The notes under the pieces are model-generated. The model searched no databases. It had not been told where the DNA came from and worked only from the letters and a program-made list of their open reading frames with translations. This document shows, piece by piece, positions 22,688 to 29,547 of a stretch of DNA of 35,136 nt. The number at the start of each line of letters is the position of its first letter. Within the stretch, counting starts at the first letter, position 1. This DNA comes from GCA-002840305 sp964394905 (GTDB lineage Bacteria; Patescibacteriota; Patescibacteriia; Patescibacteriales; UBA12465), in contig CAYMZF010000006.1 of NCBI GenBank assembly GCA_964394905.1, positions 1-35,136 of the forward strand, given 5' to 3'. A program made the translations under genes and the position numbers.

Positions 22688-25435
22688 ATGAACAAAAAAA
22701 TAATAATAATTGATGGCAACGCTTTAATTCACCGCAGTTTTCATGCTTTACCGACCACTTTAATGACTAAAGACGGCCAAATAACCAACGCAGCTTACGG
22801 CTTTGCTTCCTTTTTAATTAAAGCTTTAACTGAAATTAAACCTAATTACGCCGTTTTAACCTTAGATCGCAAAGCGCCCACTTTCAGACATGTTTCTTAT
22901 GATAAATACAAAGCAACTCGAGTTAAAGCTCCTCAAGAATTGTATGATCAAATTCCCATGGTCAGAAAAATAGCTCAAGCTTTTTCTATTCCAATTTTTG
23001 AGTTAGACGGTTATGAAGCCGATGATTTAATCGGAACTATCGCCACGGAGATTAATAAAAAAAACCCAAAAACTGAGGTTATAATTATCACCGGAGATTT
23101 AGACACCCTTCAATTAGTTAACGACAAAACTAAAGTCTATACTATGAGTCACGGTTTAAATGATTCTATTTTGTATGACACCGATAAAATAAAAGAACGA
23201 TTTGGTTTAGAACCTAAACAAATAATCGATCTAAAATCTTTAAAAGGAGATGCTTCCGATAATATTCCGGGAGTAGCCGGTATTGGAGAAAAAACAGCCG
23301 TGGAATTACTGCAAAATTTTTCCACTTTAAACAACATCTATAAGAATATTAATAGTCCTAAAATAAAAGATCGCACCAGAGAATTATTAACTAAAAACAA
23401 GGAAATGGCCTATACTAGTTATGACTTGGCCACTATTCATCTGGATGCCCCAATTAATTTTTCAATAAGTGAAGCTGAACTAAAAAGTTTTGACAAAAAC
23501 GCCATTAATACTGTTTTCAGCGAATTAGAATTTAAATCGTTATTGAATAGAATTTTAAATTTAAAAATAAATAAAGACATTGAAACCAACGATGAAAATA
23601 AATTTGAACGAGATAAAAGAACATTCAATTATACTCTAATAGACGACGAAAAAAAATTTAAATCGTTTTTAAACAAAATAAAAACGGAAAAAATTATAAC
23701 TTTAGACACGGAAACAAATTCTTTGGATACTTTGCAAGCAAAATTATTAGGTATAAGTTTTTGTTGGAAAAAAAATGAAGCTTATTTTATTGATTTAGCT
23801 GGTCACAATAAACCGACTAATTTATTTAGTCAAACCATTAATCCCTGGATAGCGGAATTAAAAAAAATAATAGAAAATAAAAATTTAACCGTTATCGGCC
23901 ACAACATTAAATATGATTTGCAGGTTTTAAAAAACTACCATATTGAAATAAAAGGCAAGATTTTTGATACCATGATAGCCTCTTATCTATTAAACCCGGA
24001 AAATCGCCAACATAATTTAGATGCTCTAAGTTTTTCTGAACTTAATTGGGAAAAAATAAGCAGCAACGATTTATTTGATAATAAAGATAAAGAAAAAAAA
24101 TTTGCCGAAGTAGATATTGAAAAATTAAGCGTTTATTCTTGCGAAGACGCCGACTGTACTTTTAAATTAAAAGAAATTTTAGAAAAAAAATTAATAAAAA
24201 ATAAATTACTGAAATTATTTCAAGAAATAGAAATTCCTTTAATACCAACTCTAGCGGACATGGAAAGAAACGGCATTTTACTTGATACAGTTTTTCTAAA
24301 AAAACTAGGACAGAAATTAAAATCAGAAATAAAAGAATTAAAAACAAAAATATACAATCTGGCCGGAAAAGAATTTAACATTAATTCCACCAAACAATTA
24401 AAAGAAATTTTATACGATAAATTAGCCATCAGTCCGGTTGGCATCAAAAAAACTAAAACCGGTTGGTCAACTGCCAGTGACGAATTAGAAAAAATAAAAC
24501 ATTTACATCCTATTATTAAATCATTACAAAATTATCGGGAGTTAAATAAACTTCTGTCCACCTATATCGACTCTCTACCCAAGCTTTTAAATCCTCAAAC
24601 TAAAAAAATTCATACTAGTTTTAATCAAACTATTACCGCTACCGGTCGATTATCGTCATCTGATCCTAATCTACAAAATATTCCCACTCGAACTAATTTA
24701 GGTAATCAAATCAGGCAAGCTTTTATCGCCTCACCGCAACACGTACTTTTAAGTTTAGATTATTCCCAAATTGAGCTACGTGTTATGGCTCACTTATCAA
24801 AAGACAAAAATTTAATTTCAGCTTTTAAAAATAATTTGGATATTCATCGTTCTACCGCCGCTACCATTAATCATCTTCCCTTAAACGAAGTGACCGATAA
24901 ACTACGTCGCCAAGCTAAAGCGATAAATTTTGGCGTATTATACGGACAAGGACCTCATGGCTTAAGTCAAAATGCCGGTATTTCTTACCAACAAGCCAGA
25001 GAATTTATTGATAAATATTTTGCCTCATACACCGGTGTTAAAAAATTTATTGATTATACTATTAAATCAGCCCAAAAAACTAATTATACCGAAACAATGT
25101 TTGACCGACGACGCTTTCTGCCGGAAATAAATTCCAGTGAAATGATGAAAAAGCGAGCCGCCGAACGAATGGCTATTAACAGTCCCATCCAAGGAAGTGC
25201 AGCTGATATTTTAAAACTGGCGATGATAAAAATTTTTACCGAAATAAAAGATTCACCTGATATAAAAATGCTACTGCAAGTTCACGATGAATTGATTTTT
25301 GAAGTAAGGGAAAATAAAATTGATAAATATTGTCCAATAATAAAAAAGATTATGGAAAATATCGTCCCGTTAGACGTTCCTTTAATCGCCGACGCTTCCG
25401 TCGGAAAAAATTGGGGAGAAATGAAAAAAATTTAA
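22688..25435 (+). CDS. polA: DNA polymerase I
   Basis: 915 aa with all three activities. 5'-3' exonuclease domain at 1-290 (IIIIDGNALIHRSFHALP, GYEADDLIGTIA, ITGDLDTLQLV, GDASDNIPGVAGIGEKTA). 3'-5' proofreading domain at about 315-500 with intact acidic residues: D340-T-E342, N406...D410 in IGHNIKYD and Y493...D497 in YSCED. Polymerase domain with motif A LSLDYSQIELRVMAHLS (D691), O-helix R740...K744...F748...Y752 (RRQAKAINFGVLYG) and motif C H866-D867-E868. The Phe at the O-helix position means normal discrimination against dideoxynucleotides by family knowledge. Presence of proofreading is notable because many bacterial Pol I enzymes in reduced lineages have lost those residues. First of three cotranscribed genes (polA-murD-holA). 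Confidence 0.98.
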   Translation: MNKKIIIIDGNALIHRSFHALPTTLMTKDGQITNAAYGFASFLIKALTEIKPNYAVLTLDRKAPTFRHVSYDKYKATRVKAPQELYDQIPMVRKIAQAFSIPIFELDGYEADDLIGTIATEINKKNPKTEVIIITGDLDTLQLVNDKTKVYTMSHGLNDSILYDTDKIKERFGLEPKQIIDLKSLKGDASDNIPGVAGIGEKTAVELLQNFSTLNNIYKNINSPKIKDRTRELLTKNKEMAYTSYDLATIHLDAPINFSISEAELKSFDKNAINTVFSELEFKSLLNRILNLKINKDIETNDENKFERDKRTFNYTLIDDEKKFKSFLNKIKTEKIITLDTETNSLDTLQAKLLGISFCWKKNEAYFIDLAGHNKPTNLFSQTINPWIAELKKIIENKNLTVIGHNIKYDLQVLKNYHIEIKGKIFDTMIASYLLNPENRQHNLDALSFSELNWEKISSNDLFDNKDKEKKFAEVDIEKLSVYSCEDADCTFKLKEILEKKLIKNKLLKLFQEIEIPLIPTLADMERNGILLDTVFLKKLGQKLKSEIKELKTKIYNLAGKEFNINSTKQLKEILYDKLAISPVGIKKTKTGWSTASDELEKIKHLHPIIKSLQNYRELNKLLSTYIDSLPKLLNPQTKKIHTSFNQTITATGRLSSSDPNLQNIPTRTNLGNQIRQAFIASPQHVLLSLDYSQIELRVMAHLSKDKNLISAFKNNLDIHRSTAATINHLPLNEVTDKLRRQAKAINFGVLYGQGPHGLSQNAGISYQQAREFIDKYFASYTGVKKFIDYTIKSAQKTNYTETMFDRRRFLPEINSSEMMKKRAAERMAINSPIQGSAADILKLAMIKIFTEIKDSPDIKMLLQVHDELIFEVRENKIDKYCPIIKKIMENIVPLDVPLIADASVGKNWGEMKKI

Positions 25436-25444
25436 AATAAAAAT

Positions 25445-26764
25445 ATGACCACAAATTTAAAAAATGAAAAAATCGCTTTATTGGGTTTAGGTCTAGAAAA
25501 TCAAGCCCTACTTGTTTGGTTAAATAAAAAATACAAAAAGTTAGATATTACCGTTTGTGATCGCCGATCAAAAAAAATAATAAGTTCCTCTTGGCCGGAA
25601 ATAAAAAAATATAAAAACATAAACTGGCGAACTGAAAATAATTATAATGTCGGTTTAGAAAACTTTTCTTTATTATTTCGCTCTCCGGGTTGGCCAATAA
25701 ATTGTCCCGGCATTCAAAAAGCTTTAAAACATAACAGCATTTTATCCAGTCCGATGAATTTCTTTTTTGAAAATTGTCCCAGCAAAAATATTATCGGCGT
25801 TACCGGCACTAAAGGAAAAGGAACTACTTCTTCCCTTATTTATGAGATAATAAAAAACTCCGGTCAAAAATGTTTTTTAGGCGGTAATATTGGTATCGCT
25901 CCCTTAAATTTTATTGATAAAATCAAAAAAAACGATTGGATTGTTTTGGAATTATCAAGTTTTCAATTAGAAGATTTAGCGCATAGTCCTAAAATAGCCG
26001 TTTTAACTAATTTATTTAAAGAACATTTATCACCGGCCGATCCCAATAATCCCAATTTTCATAAAAATATCTCCGCTTATTTAGGCGCCAAATTAAATAT
26101 AGCCGCCTACCAAGATAAAACCGGTTATTTGATCGTTAATCAAAAATTAAAAAATAAAATAAAAAATTATTATTTAGCCGGTCAAAAAATATATTTCCGT
26201 CGTTCCATTACTCAAAGTAATTTAGTGGGTGATTTTAATAAAGAAAATATCGCCGCCGCTGAAACCGTAGCCACTATTTTAAAAATAAATCCAAAAATAA
26301 TAACCGCCACTATTAATAAATTTTCCAATCTAAATCATCGTTTAGAATTTGTCCGAACTTTTAAACAAGTTGATTATTATGATAATAGTTTTTCCACCAC
26401 TCCCGAAAGCACGGTTTTAGATTTAAAATCTTTTCGAAAAAATATTATATTAATCGCCGGCGGGGCCGATAAAGGAGCTAATTTTAAAAATTTAGCTATT
26501 GAAATAAAAAAACGAGTTAATTTTTTAATATTATTATCCGGTGTCGGTACTGAAAGAATAAAAGAAGAGTTACATAAAGTTAAATATCCAAAAAACAAAC
26601 AACAAGAGGTTAACAGTATGCTTAAAGCCGTTACTTTAGCCAATCAAAAAGCTAAATCGGGTAATACGGTATTACTATCTACGGCTTGCGCCAGTTTTGG
26701 TTTATTTAAAAATTACAAAGAACGAGGCAATTTATTTCAAACCGAAGTTAAAAAATTAAAATAA
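25445..26764 (+). CDS. murD: UDP-N-acetylmuramoyl-L-alanine--D-glutamate ligase
   Basis: 439 aa Mur ligase adding D-Glu to UDP-MurNAc-L-Ala. N-terminal Rossmann-like domain (IALLGLGLENQALLVWL), ATP-binding loop GVTGTKGKGTTSSLIYEII at 118-136 (Lys125), WIVLELSSFQLEDL, LTNLFKEHL, the short HRLEFV segment in LNHRLEFVRTF, YYDNSFSTTPESTVLDLKSF, IILIAGGADKGANF and the C-terminal STACASFGLFKNYKERGNLF, which is specific to MurD among Mur ligases. NLFKEHL replaces the usual NVxxDHLD with Glu for Asp, a mild oddity. Starts 9 bp after polA; holA follows with a 1-bp gap. Confidence 0.94.
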   Translation: MTTNLKNEKIALLGLGLENQALLVWLNKKYKKLDITVCDRRSKKIISSSWPEIKKYKNINWRTENNYNVGLENFSLLFRSPGWPINCPGIQKALKHNSILSSPMNFFFENCPSKNIIGVTGTKGKGTTSSLIYEIIKNSGQKCFLGGNIGIAPLNFIDKIKKNDWIVLELSSFQLEDLAHSPKIAVLTNLFKEHLSPADPNNPNFHKNISAYLGAKLNIAAYQDKTGYLIVNQKLKNKIKNYYLAGQKIYFRRSITQSNLVGDFNKENIAAAETVATILKINPKIITATINKFSNLNHRLEFVRTFKQVDYYDNSFSTTPESTVLDLKSFRKNIILIAGGADKGANFKNLAIEIKKRVNFLILLSGVGTERIKEELHKVKYPKNKQQEVNSMLKAVTLANQKAKSGNTVLLSTACASFGLFKNYKERGNLFQTEVKKLK

Positions 26765-26765
26765 T

Positions 26766-27785
26766 ATGATTATATTTTTTTACGGAGAAAATGATTTTAA
26801 AATCAAACAAAAATTAAAAGAATTGGAAGATAAATTTATTAAAGAAGTTGATTTAAGCGGTCAAAATATTTTTCGTTTGGATGGAGAAAAAATAAAAACG
26901 GAAGATTTTTCAAATAAACTAAGCAATGGTTCCCTGTTTTGTCAAAAACGAATGATAATTATAACCGATTTAATAAAAAACAAACAAAAAAATATTTTAA
27001 AAGAATTACTTGATTATCTTCAAAAAAATAAAGTTGACCAATCGGACGATATTTTCATATTTATTGAAAAAAATATCAAAAGCAAAAATAATAAAGATTT
27101 ATTAAAATTAACCGGCGAACGAGAAGCTCCTTTAAATATTGAAGAAAAAAAATTCTATAATTTTTTAAGTTCTCAAAAATATGCTCAAGAAATAAAAAAC
27201 TTTAACTCTATAGAATTGGCCACTTTTATCAAAAAAGAAGTTGAATTATATAATTTAAAAATTGATGCTCGCGACGTTCAATTACTTATCGCTTTAATTG
27301 GTAATAATCCTTGGAATTTAAGCAATGAAATAAAAAAATTAGCCTATTATAAACCAGCTTCAGCTTTACCGGAAAAAATACAAAAAAATGATATTGAAAA
27401 AGTGGTTACCGGAATTTTTACTGAAAATATTTTTATCTTTACCGACGCTATCTCAGCTCGAAACACTAAATCAGCTTTAAAAATACTGGAAGAACAATAC
27501 CTGTCCGGTTCCGAACCTGATTATATTTTATCAATGCTCCTTCGTCAATTTAAAATATTATTACAAATTAGAGAATTATTAGATTTAAACTACAATTCTC
27601 AAAAAATAATATCTTCCCTTAAATTACATCCTTTTGTTGTAAATAAAGGAATAAACCAAGCCAAAAACTTTGAAAAAAATAATATAAAAAAGATTCTTAA
27701 TAATCTGATAGAAATGGAAAATCTTAACCGAAAAAACCAAATTAATTTGAAAGTTTATTTAGGATTACTAATTGCCAATCTTTAA
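26766..27785 (+). CDS. holA: DNA polymerase III delta subunit
   Basis: 339 aa, the usual length for HolA, the clamp-loader wrench that opens the beta clamp. Begins IIFFYGENDFKIKQKLKELE, the standard opening; then LSNGSLFCQKRMIII, an insert with IEEKKFYN, ELATFIKKEVELYNLKIDARDVQLLIALIGNNPWNLSNEIKKLA (the conserved GNN/xLxNEIxKL block) and a C-terminal helical domain ENIFIFTDAISARNTKSALKILE then LSMLLRQFKILLQIRELL. No Walker motif, as expected for delta. Last gene of the polA-murD-holA unit; a tRNA promoter begins just after it. Confidence 0.93.
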   Translation: MIIFFYGENDFKIKQKLKELEDKFIKEVDLSGQNIFRLDGEKIKTEDFSNKLSNGSLFCQKRMIIITDLIKNKQKNILKELLDYLQKNKVDQSDDIFIFIEKNIKSKNNKDLLKLTGEREAPLNIEEKKFYNFLSSQKYAQEIKNFNSIELATFIKKEVELYNLKIDARDVQLLIALIGNNPWNLSNEIKKLAYYKPASALPEKIQKNDIEKVVTGIFTENIFIFTDAISARNTKSALKILEEQYLSGSEPDYILSMLLRQFKILLQIRELLDLNYNSQKIISSLKLHPFVVNKGINQAKNFEKNNIKKILNNLIEMENLNRKNQINLKVYLGLLIANL

Positions 27786-27816
27786 ATCCAATAAATTGAC
27801 AAAACCGCAAAAACCC

Positions 27817-27845
27817 TTGCCTTTTTTAAATTTATTTGATATATT
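27817..27845 (+). promoter_or_regulatory. Promoter of the tRNA cluster
   Basis: TTGCCT (27817-27822), 17-bp spacer ending TTGA, TATATT (27840-27845). The first tRNA begins about 50 bases after it. May also carry on into rpsT, since no strong terminator separates them. Confidence 0.52.
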
Positions 27846-27851
27846 TAATTT

Positions 27852-27872
27852 AAATAGATTTCGCGTCTATTT
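27852..27872 (+). other. Short hairpin at the start of the tRNA transcript
   Basis: AAATAGA (27852-27858) pairs with TCTATTT (27866-27872), loop TTTCGCG, followed by more T. It sits where transcription from the promoter above would begin. It could be a weak terminator for readthrough from holA or a 5' cap structure removed when the tRNA precursor is processed. Confidence 0.4.
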
Positions 27873-27896
27873 TTTAATGTTTTTGTTTTTAAAATT

Positions 27897-27970
27897 GGGC
27901 AATTAGCTCAGTTGGTTAGAGCGCAACACTGATAATGTTGAGGTCGGAGGTTCAACTCCTCCATTGCCCA
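27897..27970 (+). tRNA. tRNA-Ile (anticodon GAT)
   Basis: 74 nt cloverleaf: acceptor GGGCAAT (27897-27903) with ATTGCCC (27963-27969), discriminator A; D arm GCTC/GAGC; anticodon arm CAACA/TGTTG with loop CTGATAA, anticodon GAT at 27931-27933; T arm GGAGG/CCTCC with loop TTCAACT. CCA is not encoded. Reads AUC/AUU. Confidence 0.97.
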
Positions 27971-27986
27971 CTTTTCGTTTAATTTT

Positions 27987-28062
27987 AGCGGGATAGAGCA
28001 GCTGGCAGCTCGCCAGGCCCATAACCTGGAGGCCGTAGGTTCGAGTCCTACTCCCGCAACCA
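27987..28062 (+). tRNA. Initiator tRNA-Met (anticodon CAT)
   Basis: 76 nt including an encoded CCA. Acceptor A1-G-C-G-G-G-A (27987-27993) against TCCCGC-A72 (28052-28058): A1 faces A72, the unpaired first position that marks bacterial initiators (usually C1/A72). D stem GAGC/GCTC gives A11-U24, another initiator hallmark. Anticodon arm CCAGG/CCTGG with loop CCCATAA, anticodon CAT at 28020-28022. T arm GTAGG/CCTAC, loop TTCGAGT. Two oddities: position 33 is C instead of U, and the three-G-C stem typical of initiators is reduced to two (A29-U41 replaces G29-C41). Elongator Met is excluded by A1/A72 and A11-U24. Confidence 0.93.
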
Positions 28063-28068
28063 ATAAGA

Positions 28069-28140
28069 GCCTCGGTAGCTCAGTGGTAGAGCAAAGGACT
28101 GAAAATCCTTGTGTCGTCAGTTCAATTCTGACCCGGGGCA
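28069..28140 (+). tRNA. tRNA-Phe (anticodon GAA)
   Basis: 72 nt. Acceptor GCCTCGG (28069-28075) with CCGGGGC (28133-28139), one T-G pair, discriminator A. D arm GCTC/GAGC. Anticodon arm AAGGA/TCCTT, loop CTGAAAA, anticodon GAA at 28101-28103 followed by A37-A38, a MiaA target. T arm GTCAG/CTGAC, loop TTCAATT. CCA not encoded (CCT follows). Confidence 0.97.
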
Positions 28141-28149
28141 CCTTATTTT

Positions 28150-28223
28150 CGGGGCGTAGCCCAGTTGGCTAAGGCGTCTGGTTTGGGACCAGAAGATCGT
28201 GGGTTCGAGTCCCGCCGCCCCGA
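28150..28223 (+). tRNA. tRNA-Pro (anticodon TGG)
   Basis: 74 nt. Acceptor CGGGGCG (28150-28156) with CGCCCCG (28216-28222), discriminator A. Anticodon arm TCTGG/CCAGA, loop TTTGGGA, anticodon TGG at 28184-28186 with G37, a TrmD target (G36-G37). T arm GTGGG/CCCGC with one T-G pair, loop TTCGAGT. CCA not encoded. Confidence 0.97.
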
Positions 28224-28257
28224 CATAAAAAATTAAAATTAATTAATAACAAAAAAT

Positions 28258-28518
28258 ATGCCAAATAAAAAATCAGCAAAAAAAGATCTAAGAAAAAGCA
28301 TAAAAAGACAACAAGCTAATAATGTTGTTAAAAAACAAGTTAAAGATCTTGTTAAAAAAACAAAAAAAGAAATTGAAGCTAAAAACGTTGAAGTTAAAAA
28401 AGATTTCAATAAGGTTATAAAAGCTATTGATAAATTAGCTAAAAAAGGAATAATTAAAAAAAATACCGCTGCTCGAAAAAAATCTAAATTACAAAAAAAA
28501 GTAAATAATTTAAAATAA
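28258..28518 (+). CDS. rpsT: 30S ribosomal protein S20
   Basis: 86 aa, very basic, all-helical as S20 should be: MPNKKSAKKDLRKSIKRQQA at the start, VVKKQVKDLVKKTKKEIEAK in the middle and KGIIKKNTAARKKSKLQKKV at the end (the AARKKSRL-type motif is family-typical). Binds the 5' domain and helix 44 of 16S rRNA. It follows the tRNA-Pro gene by 34 bp and rpsO comes 65 bp later, so all may be transcribed from the tRNA promoter. The leader has no SD, only A/T. Confidence 0.95.
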   Translation: MPNKKSAKKDLRKSIKRQQANNVVKKQVKDLVKKTKKEIEAKNVEVKKDFNKVIKAIDKLAKKGIIKKNTAARKKSKLQKKVNNLK

Positions 28519-28583
28519 ATAATAATTTACCTATTCTTGGATTTTAGCTATCTTAGCTTTTTCTCGGATTAGGAACAACAAAA

Positions 28584-28940
28584 ATGTTAGACAAAAAAAA
28601 CAAAGAAAAAATTATAAAAAAGTATCAAACTCACGAAAATGATACCGGTTCATCTCAAGTTCAAATTGCTATCTTGTCAGCTGAAATTGAAGAATTGACC
28701 GAACATTTAAAAAAACACAAACATGACTTCTCTTCTCGTCGCGGTTTACTTCGAAAAGTTTCCGAAAGACGTCGATTATTAAAATACTTACAAAAAGAAG
28801 ATGAACAAGCTTTTATTGAATTAGCTAAAAAATTAAAATTAAGAATAGCTAATAAAATGGTAGTAGACGAAGAGGAAAAAAAGAAAAAAGAAGCTGAATT
28901 AGAACAAATGATTGCTAAGGATGAAGAAGAACTAGAATAA
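28584..28940 (+). CDS. rpsO: 30S ribosomal protein S15 with acidic C-terminal extension
   Basis: 118 aa; the usual S15 is about 89. The core (1-89) is normal: KIIKKYQTHENDTGSSQVQI, LSAEIEELTEHLKKHKHDFS, SRRGLLRKVSERRRLLKYL. It is followed by an extra ~29 residues of Lys/Glu-rich helix (VDEEEKKKKEAELEQMIAKD). S15 nucleates assembly of the central domain of 16S rRNA. GGATTAGGAAC upstream holds the only SD-like string I see (AGGA, 12 bases before the ATG). The 65-bp spacer contains a small AGCTA/TAGCT hairpin (28546-28558) but no clear S15-binding pseudoknot can be assigned by eye. Same unit as the NYN gene, 8 bp downstream. Confidence 0.95.
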   Translation: MLDKKNKEKIIKKYQTHENDTGSSQVQIAILSAEIEELTEHLKKHKHDFSSRRGLLRKVSERRRLLKYLQKEDEQAFIELAKKLKLRIANKMVVDEEEKKKKEAELEQMIAKDEEELE

Positions 28941-28948
28941 TAATTACT

Positions 28949-29467
28949 ATGATAAAACATAAAGAACAACGAGTAGGAATTTTGGTAGATGTCTCTAATA
29001 TGTATCATTCTGCCAAGAATTTATTTAGAAAAAAAGTTAACTTCCAAGAAATATTAAAACAAGCAGTCGCTGGTCGAAAACTTATTCGGGCGACTGCTTA
29101 TGCTATTAGAACCGAAACCGAAGAAGAAACTCCCTTTTTTGAAGCTTTAAATCAACAAGGATTTGAAGTTAAAATGAAGGACTTACAAATCTTTGCCGGT
29201 GGGGCTAAAAAAGGCGATTGGGATGTCGGAATTTCCGTTGATGCCATAAAATTGGCTGATAAATTAGACGTTATTGTTTTGGTTTCCGGTGATGGCGACT
29301 TTACTCCTTTAGTTTCTTATCTACAAAACAATAAAGGTTGTTTAGTGGAAATTATGGCTTTTTCTAAAACCGCTTCAACTCGTTTAATTGAAGAAGCTGA
29401 TGATTTTATTGATTTAGGAAACGATAGAAAATTTTTAATAAACAATTATAAAAGTTTTAAAAAATAA
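28949..29467 (+). CDS. NYN-domain protein (LabA/DUF88-like, putative RNase)
   Basis: 172 aa covering one PIN-like NYN domain. RVGILVDVSNMYHSAKNLF gives the first acidic residue Asp14 and Asn17; KKGDWDVGISVDAIKLADKLD gives Asp92 and Asp98; VIVLVSGDGDFTPLVSYLQN gives the S113-G-D115-G-D117 motif. All acidic positions expected for metal-dependent RNA cleavage are present. By family knowledge such proteins are single-strand RNases or RNA-binding regulators (LabA, bacterial MARF1-like, Rae1 is a different fold). It is placed between rpsO and pnp, which are adjacent in many bacteria, so a job in RNA decay or ribosome-linked RNA processing is a reasonable inference. Substrate unknown. Confidence 0.87.
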   Translation: MIKHKEQRVGILVDVSNMYHSAKNLFRKKVNFQEILKQAVAGRKLIRATAYAIRTETEEETPFFEALNQQGFEVKMKDLQIFAGGAKKGDWDVGISVDAIKLADKLDVIVLVSGDGDFTPLVSYLQNNKGCLVEIMAFSKTASTRLIEEADDFIDLGNDRKFLINNYKSFKK

Positions 29468-29481
29468 ATAATAATTAATCA

Positions 29482-29539
29482 TTGGTCATTAAATATCGAG
29501 AACTGTATAAGATATACAGGGCTTTAATTTAATGACCAA
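29482..29539 (+). promoter_or_regulatory. Structured pnp leader: long inverted repeat with inner hairpin
   Basis: TTGGTCATTAAAT (29482-29494) is perfectly complementary to ATTTAATGACCAA (29527-29539), 13 bp. Inside it CTGTATA (29503-29509) pairs with TATACAG (29513-29519), loop AGA. The outer arm ends 8 bases before the pnp ATG at 29548. No T-run follows, so it is not a simple terminator. By comparison with the RNase III-processed, PNPase-autoregulated pnp leader of E. coli it may be a site of feedback control; this is inference. Confidence 0.72.
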
Positions 29540-29547
29540 AGAAAAGT

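Noticed and set aside
27796..27801. TTGACA just before the tRNA cluster as a -35
   Set aside because: No acceptable -10 lies 16-18 bp after it; TTGCCT at 27817 with TATATT fits instead.
27908..28141. 77-aa minus-strand frame across the tRNA cluster
   Set aside because: It is the antisense of four tRNA genes, a well-known false ORF of the type RVRIELTTQGFSV.
28519..28583. S15-binding leader regulating rpsO
   Set aside because: Only a 5-bp hairpin with a 3-base loop is visible; no convincing pseudoknot or S15 site could be drawn.
28661..29008. 115-aa Ser/Phe-rich minus-strand frame
   Set aside because: Shadow of rpsO and the start of the NYN gene; composition follows the Lys/Glu-rich coding strand read backwards.
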